From the NCBI GenBank assembly GCA_964548025.1, contig CAZJRI010000003.1:1-64000 (forward strand): a DNA stretch of 64,000 nucleotides, in the 5' to 3' direction. The position numbers were made by a program, and so were the translations under genes. Below the pieces are notes generated by a model that saw nothing but the letters and a program-made list of their open reading frames with translations, was not told where the DNA came from and ran no database searches. Origin of the DNA: JAHRVQ01 sp964548025 (lineage in GTDB: Bacteria; Pseudomonadota; Gammaproteobacteria; Pseudomonadales; Azotimanducaceae). Position 1 is the stretch's first letter; each line of letters starts with the position of its first letter. Positions 26,698 through 34,724 of this stretch are shown one piece after another.

Positions 26698-29105
26698 ATG
26701 ATGGATAACCAGTCTAATATTATCGCGCCCATGATGATCAGGTGGGCTGGGTATTCTTTCGACAATAAGTACAAAGTTCTGATCGGTTCTTTCCTGGTGA
26801 TACTTCTCTTTGCCTTTCAATTGCCTAAAACTCATTTCGATCCCGATACAGGAACCTGGCTCGGTGATGACAATCATGCCTTCAAAGCCTATCAGAATTT
26901 TCTGGATCAATACGGCAGAGAAGACTTCGTCATCCTGGGTATTGAAAATGAAAATGTCTTCAGTAATACGGGAATGGCTCAAATCAGAGATCTTCATCAA
27001 ACTATCATCGAGAGAGTACCGTATATCTATTCGGTCGAAAGCCTGATCAACGCCCGTGCAATCTACGGCACTGAAGACGAGGTGATAGCTGAAGAATTGC
27101 TTCAAAAATGGCCTGTCAGCGACGCTGAATGGCAGGAAAAAAAGCGCTTCGCACTTTCAAATCCAGCTATGGTCAACCGATTCGTGTCGAAAGACGCAAG
27201 GTTCGCAACAATCATTATCAGACTTGATCGATATGCCAATTTTGAACCTGATCTGGCATCGTTTCCTGATCAGACTGATGCATCTCTCTTTACAGAGGAT
27301 AAAAGTTCAGAACCGGAAAAACTGGACATGGAACAATTCGATGAAGTGATTGTTTCTTTGCAGACCATAGTTGACGAATTTGAAATTGATGGAAAGCAGA
27401 CTGTTATCGCCGGTGGCGTCATGTTTGCAAATTCACTGTACCACTGGATGATCGGTGACTATACCAAACTGATCCTGATTATCATGGTGATCTCGATCAC
27501 TATCCTCTATTTAATCTTCCGCACGCTAACTGGACTGTTAGCACCAATTGTTGTTTCGACGGCAACACTCGTTTCCAGTTTTGGCTTAATGGCGGCAATG
27601 GGTTCACCAATACGACTACCGACACTGATGATCCCAAGCTTGTTATTCGTGATGGCCATCGCAGATTCAATCCACATCCAGACAATCTTTATTATCGTAT
27701 TCGATTGGGCGACAGCAGGTTCGACGCCATAACCTATGCCATGGGTTATGCAGGTGTACCGGTTCTCTATACAACCCTCACGACCGCTGGCGCATTTGCC
27801 TCATTTGCTATCTCAGACCTCATACCAATCGCCGACATAGGCTTCTTCGGCCCTGTGGGTGTGCTATTTGCATTCGTTTATACCCTGCTGCTGTTACCAC
27901 CACTTTTCGCATTCGGTTCGGTTAATCGAGTTGTTGTTTCGAGCAAGCCCCCACGCTCTACCGAGATGCTATTGCGGGTGAGTGGATTTTCACTCAGCCA
28001 CCCCAGGATGGTAATTTCAATTGCCGCAATCATGGGCATTATATTCATCCTGGCTGTACCGAATATAAAACTATCTCACAACGAACTTGGATGGATTCCG
28101 CAGGATTCAGAACTCATGAATGCAATTAATGTGATGGACAGTAAGAGCATGGGAACCGAATCAATGGAAATCACCATTGATCTGCAACAGAGGGACGGGT
28201 TTCGGGATCCTGTGTACTTAAAGAAGCTACAAAGAGCGGTTGATAAAATTCAGAACATTGACGATGCCAATATAACCCTCACAAATGTTGTCTCGTTAGT
28301 TGATGTTGTTAAAGAACTCAATAGAGCACTCAACGAAAACCGAATGCAAGCTTATCGTATTCCAGACGATAGAAATTTAGTCAGCCAGGAGTTATTGCTA
28401 TTTGAAGGCAGCGGCAGATCTGATCTTGAGCAACTGGTAGATCTCGATTTTTCAACTACTCGGCTGACCCTGCTGGTTCGTAAAACAGATGCACTATATT
28501 ACAAGCCCTATCTCGATAAAGTCAGAGAAGCCGTTGAAAGCGAATTTCCCGATGCCAAAATTGAATTGACAGGCCTTCTCGCAATCGCCGCTTACTCGTT
28601 TTCTACATTGCTTTCTTCGATGGCGAATTCCTACTTCGTGCTGTTTTTCGTGACAGTTCCACTGATGATGATTCTGGTCAGGAGTTTCAAAATGGGCTGC
28701 CTCTCAATGGTACCGAATTTCTTCCCACTACTTTTTTGTCTGGGGATGATGGTCATAGTTGACTCTCCACTCAACATAGTAAGTATGTTGGTGGGTGGTA
28801 TTGCAATTGGCGTCATCGTCGATGATACCATCCATTTCATCCACCATTTTAAACAGCACTACATACGTACCAATTCGGTTGACATTGCCGTTGGAAAAAC
28901 CATCGAGACGACGGGTAAAGCGCTTCTCTTTACATCAGTACTATTCGTGATTGCCGGGATGATAGATATCGTTGCAACCATGCCTATTTTCACAACCTTT
29001 GGGCTGTTTCTTGCCCTGATTATTACGGTCGCTTTTCTTTCGGATATCATCTTGATGCCTGCTTTGGTGAAAGTCATTTTCCCTGACAGGTCCATCAGCT
29101 CATGA
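26698..29105 (+). pseudogene. RND-superfamily (MMPL-type) exporter interrupted by a one-base frameshift
   Basis: Two consecutive frames together encode one exporter of about 800 residues. The first frame (26698-27732) carries the first membrane segment, the periplasmic domain and TM2-4, up to M-A-I-A-D-S-I-H-I-Q. The second continues D-S-R-F-D-A-I-T-Y-A-M-G-Y-A-G-V-P-V to the C-terminus at 29105, with the second half repeat I-G-V-I-V-D-D-T-I-H-F. Adding one T to the TTT at 27688-27690 joins them and gives T-I-F-Y-Y-R-I-R-L-G-D-S-R, which reads naturally through. This is either a sequencing/assembly indel or a recent mutation. The family exports lipids, hopanoids or other hydrophobic compounds across the inner membrane. 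Confidence 0.85.
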
Positions 29106-29215
29106 GAGCCTGTCAGCTCTATGGCCATGTTGGTCCTGTCGCATTTCGATGTGGCGTCGTTTGATGAATACGGTATGATGACCGGAGCCAAGCAACCATC
29201 TGCTTTTTTTGAATC

Positions 29216-29254
29216 AACAAAATAAAGCAACAAAATAAAGTAATAAAATAAAGG
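29216..29254 (+). repeat. Three tandem 13-base A-rich repeats
   Basis: Three head-to-tail copies of a 13-mer (AACAAAATAAAGC, then ...AAAGT, then AATAAAATAAAGG) occupy 29216-29228, 29229-29241 and 29242-29254. They end nine bases before the ATG of the SoxC-like gene, and the last copy supplies the AAAGGA ribosome site. Confidence 0.9.
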
Positions 29255-29262
29255 AAAACACA

Positions 29263-30498
29263 ATGTCTGATCATGCCGCAGGTGGAGGACTCATGGATCG
29301 ACGAACCCTGCTCAAGATGGCTGGTGCAGGAGTAGCAGGAGGATTTCTGGTCCCGGCAAGTGCACAGCAGGACTGGACGACGCACTCCGGTAAACCCCAG
29401 AGCGAATATGGCGCTCCCTCAAGATTCGCCAGTTTAAAAAGAGAAGGGGTAGGCGGGCATGCATTTGGCCCTGAAGCAGGCGCTTCTTCAACGCCGCTCC
29501 AGGATCTGAACGGTACGATAACCCCAAATAGTCTTCATTTCGAACGACATCACAGCGGGATACCTGATATTGATCCTGCACTCCACAAGCTTTCTATTTA
29601 TGGTGATGTTGATAGGCAGTTACAATTCAGCTACCAGGATCTGATGGCATATCCCAAAGAAACACATATCTACTTCCTGGAATGTTCCGGTAACAGTTTC
29701 CGGAATGCCTTTCCCAACGCTGCTGATGCAACGGTCGGTACGCTTAATGGATTGTTGTCCTGTGCAGAATGGACAGGGATACCATTGCGCTATCTACTGG
29801 AAGAAGCTGGTGTAAAAAACGATGCACGCTGGATAGTCGCCGAAGGTGCCGATGCTGCCGGCATGAGCCGTAGCGTCCCAATGGAAATGGCTCTCGATAA
29901 CGTGATGGTTGCCCTTTTTCAGAACGGTGAACCCTTAAGACCCGCACAGGGTTATCCGATGCGTCTGCTCGTTCCCGGTGCTGAGGGAAATATAAGCGTC
30001 AAATGGCTGCAGAAACTAAAGGTGCAGCAGACACCAGCATATACCAAGGATGAAACGAGTAAATACACGGATTTGCTCCCGGAGGGTGGCAAGGCAGAGA
30101 TGTTTTCACTAAAGATGGGCGTGAAGTCGCTGATTACATCTCCTTCGGGAACGATGAAACTCGAAAGAAAAGGTGTCTATGAAATATCAGGTGTCGCCTG
30201 GTCTGGTGATGGCGCGATAAAAAAGGTAGAGGTAAGTGCAGACGGCGGTAAATCATGGATGGAAGCTGCATTGCAGTCTGAAGCTAAATCGTTGAGTCTG
30301 GCCAGATTCAGAATCCCCTGGCGCTGGCAAGGCCAAAAAGCAGTTCTTCAAAGTCGTGCAGTTGATGAAAAAGGGAATATTCAACCATCGCGAAATGATG
30401 CACTGGCCAGATATTCTCGCGCCAGTTTTTATCATTTCAATGGCATTCAGAGCTGGGAGGTAACCACTGACGGGGTGATTAAAAATGTCTATGCATAA
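29263..30498 (+). CDS. SoxC/SorA-like molybdopterin sulfite/sulfane dehydrogenase
   Basis: A 411-residue periplasmic molybdoenzyme of the sulfite-oxidase family. The N-terminus has a twin-arginine signal (M-D-R-R-T-L-L-K-M-A, residues 11-20) ending near P-A-S-A. The molybdenum ligand is C141 in Y-F-L-E-C-S-G-N-S. Further family motifs are A-E-W-T-G-I-P-L-R, Y-P-M-R-L-L-V-P-G and V-K-W-L. The length and the next gene, a c-type cytochrome, match the SoxCD (sulfane dehydrogenase) or SorAB (sulfite dehydrogenase) pair. No soxXYZAB genes are nearby. The reading frame overlaps the cytochrome gene by 14 bases. Confidence 0.9.
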   Translation: MSDHAAGGGLMDRRTLLKMAGAGVAGGFLVPASAQQDWTTHSGKPQSEYGAPSRFASLKREGVGGHAFGPEAGASSTPLQDLNGTITPNSLHFERHHSGIPDIDPALHKLSIYGDVDRQLQFSYQDLMAYPKETHIYFLECSGNSFRNAFPNAADATVGTLNGLLSCAEWTGIPLRYLLEEAGVKNDARWIVAEGADAAGMSRSVPMEMALDNVMVALFQNGEPLRPAQGYPMRLLVPGAEGNISVKWLQKLKVQQTPAYTKDETSKYTDLLPEGGKAEMFSLKMGVKSLITSPSGTMKLERKGVYEISGVAWSGDGAIKKVEVSADGGKSWMEAALQSEAKSLSLARFRIPWRWQGQKAVLQSRAVDEKGNIQPSRNDALARYSRASFYHFNGIQSWEVTTDGVIKNVYA

Positions 30499-31036
30499 AT
30501 ATTGCCTCCTCATCACACTCTTATCTGCCGCACTGCTCAACTCTCTGTTGGTCCTCGAAGTTGAAGCAGCAGGGCAGAATAAGGCAGGACTCGGTCATGA
30601 CCTGAAACCTGCGCTTGGCAAAGTCGCGAAAATTGAGGAAACAGTCGTTTCCCCCGATGGATCAGGTTTGCCTGCTGGTCAGGGTAGCGTTTCTGAGGGC
30701 AGGATTCTTTACAAGGCAAAGTGTGCAAGTTGTCATGGCGATGATGGTAAACAACCTGGCAATCAGATTGCTGGTGGGATAGGCAGCATTGCCACCGCGC
30801 GACCGATAAGAACTGTTGGGAGTTACTGGCCTTATGCCACGACTTTATATGACTATATTGCCCGTGCAATGCCCTATAACGAACAGAAAAGCCTCTCGGC
30901 AAACGAAGTCTATGCGATAACCGCCTATGTTCTGAATCTGAATGAGATCATTGACGATGAGGCATCCCTCAGCAGAGAAACTCTACCGGGGCTGGAAATG
31001 CCCAACCGGGCCGGATTTGTAGAATTGATTAAGTGA
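30485..31036 (+). CDS. c-type cytochrome, SoxD/SorB-like partner subunit
   Basis: A 183-residue periplasmic monoheme cytochrome c. A signal peptide (L-L-I-T-L-L-S-A-A-L-L-N-S-L-L-V-L-E-V-E-A) precedes the mature protein. The heme motif is C-A-S-C-H in Y-K-A-K-C-A-S-C-H-G-D-D-G, and the likely axial Met is in A-R-A-M-P-Y-N-E. The C-terminal Y-A-I-T-A-Y-V-L-N-L-N-E-I is the usual last helix. It overlaps the molybdoenzyme gene by 14 bases, so it is almost certainly that enzyme's electron acceptor subunit. Confidence 0.9.
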   Translation: MSMHKYCLLITLLSAALLNSLLVLEVEAAGQNKAGLGHDLKPALGKVAKIEETVVSPDGSGLPAGQGSVSEGRILYKAKCASCHGDDGKQPGNQIAGGIGSIATARPIRTVGSYWPYATTLYDYIARAMPYNEQKSLSANEVYAITAYVLNLNEIIDDEASLSRETLPGLEMPNRAGFVELIK

Positions 31037-31085
31037 GTGGCATTAACGCGCCTGGACAACTACTGGCACGGCAAGTCTAGCCCGG

Positions 31086-32084
31086 CTACGCCCAGTGGCC
31101 AGGGACCGCCATTCCAAGACGTTTTGCCATCGCCTGAATTTCTGGAGAAACCTCTTTACCCAACTGGGCACCAAGTGTATCGAGCGCTCGATTCATCATT
31201 TGAAAATTCCCGATCACTGCTGAGGCTCTAATGACCCCAACATCGCCCAAAACTGAGCGCAAATTTTCCCGGGCGACGTTCAACTGCTCTGTTTCTCCTC
31301 CAAGCAGGGCATCCGCAAATTCAATTAACTCTCGATAAAACCTGATACCGCACTTATTTTCAGGGTCAACGATAACACCGGGATCAAATTGAATATTATT
31401 TGCTTCACAACTCGCACGGAGCATACCAGTGTGAGCAATTGTTCAGTAAAAGCAATCGTTATAATTTGAAGTCCTCGCCGCTAACAATTCTATCTGGCTG
31501 CGATGCAGATTCTTGACAATGCTGGTGTCCATCATTTCAGGCATACTGAGATAGATTACCGAGTGAATATCCATAAGCGCCTTGTTTTCATCCGCAACTG
31601 CTGAAAAACAGTTGGGCGCACCAGCCACACCTCTTGTTGGCAACCAGCCACGATTAATTTTTGCGCCCTTTACCTTTTCTCTTGCTGGTTCGCCTGACTT
31701 CGGTTCAGGCAATTTGCGAGGTGATTCACCAATACCAATTCTGTAGGTGTCCAGCGCAGAGAGCTGGGCGGTGATTGCAGTCAGTTCAACAAATGGCAGT
31801 TCATCAAGCCCATCACTAATGGACTGCTCTACCCAGGACCTGTCTATTGTGTGAGCATCGATTGCAATCTTGCGGGTAGAGAGAACTTCCACTTCAGACA
31901 GGCAATCTGTCGACAACTGGTCATCTTCCTGACTACCTGAAGCCCTGGCAGCTCGTACAACCTCTGCAATGCCTATCCTCTGCTCTCCATTAAACCAGGT
32001 GCCCGGCAGGGCAAATCGCTGCAGTTGCGATGAGATCATTTCATCTATCTCGTTCAGAAGTGAAGTTGCCTCATCGCTCATCAT
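31086..32084 (-). CDS. AhpD-like (carboxymuconolactone-decarboxylase fold) selenoprotein, Sec214
   Basis: One gene read through an in-frame UGA at 31443-31445, giving about 332 residues. Before the UGA the protein reads E-L-L-A-A-R-T-S-N-Y-N-D-C-F-Y and after it T-I-A-H-T-G-M-L-R-A-S-C, so the redox motif is C-F-Y-U in place of the AhpD CxxC. The downstream part is in the same frame and stays open for 118 codons to 31086. The N-terminal half holds a degenerate copy of the domain (W-F-N-G-E-Q-R-I-G-I-A-E). AGGAGG precedes the ATG pair at 32081-32084. It is the third gene of a thiolase/OB-fold operon, 15 bp behind the OB-fold stop. A peroxide- or disulfide-reducing role is inferred. Confidence 0.85.
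31411..31435 (-). promoter_or_regulatory. Candidate bacterial SECIS hairpin of the AhpD-like gene
   Basis: Arms at 31429-31435 and 31411-31417 pair as CTC-A-CAC with GTG-C-GAG (one A-C mismatch) around an 11-base loop. The loop begins about 15 bases after the UGA, within the range where SelB reads bacterial SECIS elements. It is inferred from base pairing by eye only. Confidence 0.45.
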
Positions 32085-32099
32085 TCACCTCCTCTCAAC

Positions 32100-32537
32100 T
32101 CAAACCAGTTGCCATTGCAATAGCGTATAGGCGGGATCATCGTCGGCATGATGTTCAAAGACGCCAGTTACCTCAGCACCTATTGGTATCACCTGCTCGG
32201 GATCACCCAGCAGATTACCCACAATTCGAACATTCGCAGCATTTGACAGTTCAACGAGTACGACGATATAGGGTCCCTGGTCTTTCAAGGCTGGATGAAC
32301 CGGATGCCAGACTCGCTCGTGACTGTAGATTGTGCCAACGGGCTCAACCTCTTCAAAGGAAAGTTCAAAGCTGTGGCAGCCATGGCATATCCACTCTGGC
32401 CCCCATTGCCATCGCTGACAATCGTCGCAGCGCTGAATCATCAGTTTGTTTTCCTGCAATCCCTGCCAGTAAGTTGCGTCTAGTCCATCCGGTGCAGCTA
32501 CCGGCTTGGGCAGTCCCGCATTAAGATAATTACTCAT
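32100..32537 (-). CDS. Zn-ribbon OB-fold (DUF35) acyl-CoA-associated protein
   Basis: A 145-residue protein with an N-terminal rubredoxin-like zinc ribbon (C-D-D-C-Q-R-W-Q-W followed by C-H-G-C, about residues 37-57) and a C-terminal OB fold. This architecture (DUF35 plus DUF35_N) typically partners SCP2-type thiolases in sterol and lipid catabolism and helps acyl-CoA binding. Its ATG overlaps the stop of the upstream thiolase gene by four bases, confirming the partnership. Downstream, the AhpD-like selenoprotein follows after 15 bases. Confidence 0.92.
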   Translation of the reverse strand: MSNYLNAGLPKPVAAPDGLDATYWQGLQENKLMIQRCDDCQRWQWGPEWICHGCHSFELSFEEVEPVGTIYSHERVWHPVHPALKDQGPYIVVLVELSNAANVRIVGNLLGDPEQVIPIGAEVTGVFEHHADDDPAYTLLQWQLV

Positions 32538-33718
32538 AGCGTTGCCTCCGATCCAAATATACAGGCACTGACCGGGGTCACCATCGGACCGGAAATTACC
32601 ATTGAAACATCCGTATCCTTTATCTGGTTGGTGGATTCACCCCAGACCTGGCGTACTGCCTCGATGTTGAGTCCAAGCCCGTGCATATAACATTCCGCAA
32701 GATTGCCACCGCTTGTGTTCAGGGGCAGTTTCCCTTTAGGACTCGTCAGATTATCAAGCGTAAAAAATTCGTTACACTCACTGGGTGAACAGAATTCGTG
32801 CTCCACAATACTCATCAACACCCCCCCGGTGAAGTTTTCATAGCTCTGCAGCACATCTACATCAGAAGGTTTAACCCTGGCCATATCATACAGGCGTGGC
32901 GCGAGGGTCTTAAATGCAGACGTCGCATAGTCCGGTGAATTGTGAACGGGAGCACCTGCACGATGATTTGAACCTGCGACCGCGCTCAGAAGGTAGCAGG
33001 GTGGATGATCAAAATCTTTAATACGATCAGCGGGTACCAAAACCATCGCCGCCGCACCATCGTTCTCCTGGCAGCAGTCATAAAGGTGAAATGGTTCCAC
33101 TATCCATCTGGAATTGTCGTATTTTTCTTCATCCAGAGGTCGTCCATGCATCACGGCCCTGGGGTTATTCTGCGCATGATGGTAAGAAGCCAGTGATATT
33201 GAACGCAATGCTTCCTGATGGACGCCATGCTCATGCATGAACCGATTAACCTTCATTGCAAACATTTGTGCCGGTGACATCAACCCGTAAGGAATTGTAT
33301 GCGCCATATCACCAGCGATGACGTTTCGTTGCGGGCCCTGACCAAACCTGCCGAATTGACCCTGGGCCAGCGCTCTGAATACAACAACGCACTCTGCCTG
33401 ACCCGTTGCAATCGCCCCCGCGGCATTTGCAATTGCGCCAGAACCACCACCACCGCCACCGCCCCACTGCATATTCGCCAAACGCAGATCGTGAATCCCC
33501 AGTGCCGCTGACAACCTGGATGCATCACTGCGGTCATTGCTATATGAGGCAAATCCATCTACATCCTTTGGTGATATTCCAGCGTTGTCACAGGCTTTGA
33601 CTATCGCTTCCAAGGCCAGTTTGAATTCTGCATCGGGTGACCCGCCACGTTTATAGTAGGTTGTCTCTGCTACGCCAGCTACACCAACCTTGCCTCTTAA
33701 AGTACGATCTGTACCCAT
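32534..33718 (-). CDS. Thiolase-family / SCP2-type lipid-transfer protein
   Basis: A 394-residue thiolase-fold protein of the SCP-x/acetyl-CoA-acetyltransferase-like group. It has the N-terminal G-V-A-G-V-A-E-T-x-Y, a G-G-G-G-G-G-S-G-A-I-A-N-A segment where catalytic thiolases carry the nucleophilic Cys, and a C-terminal N-T-S-G-G-N-L-A-E-C-Y-M-H-G. The usual nucleophile Cys is not obvious in the glycine-rich stretch, so it may act as a non-decarboxylating or retro-aldol partner, as described for the Ltp-type proteins that pair with DUF35. GAGG lies upstream of the ATG at 33718. First gene of a three-gene operon. Confidence 0.88.
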   Translation of the reverse strand: MGTDRTLRGKVGVAGVAETTYYKRGGSPDAEFKLALEAIVKACDNAGISPKDVDGFASYSNDRSDASRLSAALGIHDLRLANMQWGGGGGGGSGAIANAAGAIATGQAECVVVFRALAQGQFGRFGQGPQRNVIAGDMAHTIPYGLMSPAQMFAMKVNRFMHEHGVHQEALRSISLASYHHAQNNPRAVMHGRPLDEEKYDNSRWIVEPFHLYDCCQENDGAAAMVLVPADRIKDFDHPPCYLLSAVAGSNHRAGAPVHNSPDYATSAFKTLAPRLYDMARVKPSDVDVLQSYENFTGGVLMSIVEHEFCSPSECNEFFTLDNLTSPKGKLPLNTSGGNLAECYMHGLGLNIEAVRQVWGESTNQIKDTDVSMVISGPMVTPVSACIFGSEATL

Positions 33719-34025
33719 CTAATGTCTACCTCTTTCCGCATCATAATCTTCACTACCCGCCAGGGCTCATCCGGTTGTTACAGGAAGAAAACCTTTGCCT
33801 TTTTGTCTGTGATCATTTTGTCTGTACACAGAACCAGCACTCCGAACAACACGCTTCGCATTTTTTTCTAATACAATCACACCAACATAATATTGTTCAA
33901 CGAAGAAGACAAGTGATGCAGGGTCCAGAGAGCACCATTCGTAACCCGCTTACCCTGACCAAATTGGACATGACGGGTCCGTGTCGATTTAGTACAGTCT
34001 AAAGCATCAAAAAGGAGGTATTTGG
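33719..34025. other. Divergent intergenic region
   Basis: These 307 bases separate the divergent thiolase operon and enoyl-CoA hydratase. No gene is convincing on either strand. The only clear elements are the ribosome sites at the two ends, including an AAGGAGG just before 34026. Confidence 0.4.
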
Positions 34026-34691
34026 ATGAACGACAGGATTCAGACTTACGAGACTCTGATATTAGAAGAAAGAGAGCAGATCGCTACGATCACTCTGAAC
34101 AGACCAGATAAGAGAAATGCACTCTCGAGAAAGCTTAGGGACGAGATCGTTGGTTGTGTTGACGATCTGGCCCAGAATGACGCAATCAAGGTCATCATAT
34201 TTACCGGAGCTGGTAGTACATTCTGTGCCGGATTTGACCTCAGCGAATTTCAAACCGGTGACATGCAGGAAATTTTCGCGCATGCAACCGGCTATCATCA
34301 CAAGGTCTATAACTCACCAAAACCAACTATCGCTGCAGTAAACGGTCAGGCGATGGCTGGCGGAATGGATCTGGCGATGATGTGCGATCTAAGGATCTGC
34401 ACAACAGATGCCATGTTCGGTCAACCCCAGGTAAAAATGGGAATCTCTGCCGCATTCGACCTGCTACAAACCATCGTGCCAGAATCCATTGCAAGGGAAC
34501 TCTGCTTAACGGGCAGGAAGCTGGACGCCAGTGAGGCGCTTGCTATGGGTCTCGTCAATCAGATCGCAGAAGCGGACCAATTGCTCGAACAAGCGCTTGC
34601 GCTTGCTACCGATGTCGCTGCAAGCGCAGGTAGCATCACCATGCGATCAAGCTTTGTTAAGAACCAGCCCGATCTGTTCGAATCCCGGTAA
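34026..34691 (+). CDS. Enoyl-CoA hydratase/isomerase family (short form)
   Basis: A 221-residue crotonase-fold protein, shorter than the usual 255-260. The first oxyanion loop is F-C-A-G-F-D-L-S-E and the second G-Q-A-M-A-G-G-M-D-L-A-M-M-C-D. The region before the stop, F-V-K-N-Q-P-D-L-F-E, is seen as the natural C-terminus in short homologues, so it need not be truncated. A strong AAGGAGGT ribosome site precedes the ATG at 34026. It is convergent with the sensor gene, 33 bp away. Confidence 0.88.
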   Translation: MNDRIQTYETLILEEREQIATITLNRPDKRNALSRKLRDEIVGCVDDLAQNDAIKVIIFTGAGSTFCAGFDLSEFQTGDMQEIFAHATGYHHKVYNSPKPTIAAVNGQAMAGGMDLAMMCDLRICTTDAMFGQPQVKMGISAAFDLLQTIVPESIARELCLTGRKLDASEALAMGLVNQIAEADQLLEQALALATDVAASAGSITMRSSFVKNQPDLFESR

Positions 34692-34724
34692 CACAGCTTT
34701 CTCAACAGGTCGACTCGAATTGGA

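Noticed and set aside
27688..27732. Selenocysteine or recoding as explanation for the split RND exporter
   Set aside because: The two halves are in different frames, so a one-base indel is needed, and the stop of the first half is TAA.
31037..31231. A short plus-strand frame after the cytochrome c gene
   Set aside because: It lies opposite the 3' part of the AhpD-like selenoprotein and has no features of its own.
34676..34685. GTTCGAATCC resembling a tRNA T-loop
   Set aside because: It lies in the codons for the C-terminus of an enoyl-CoA hydratase and no cloverleaf or acceptor stem surrounds it.
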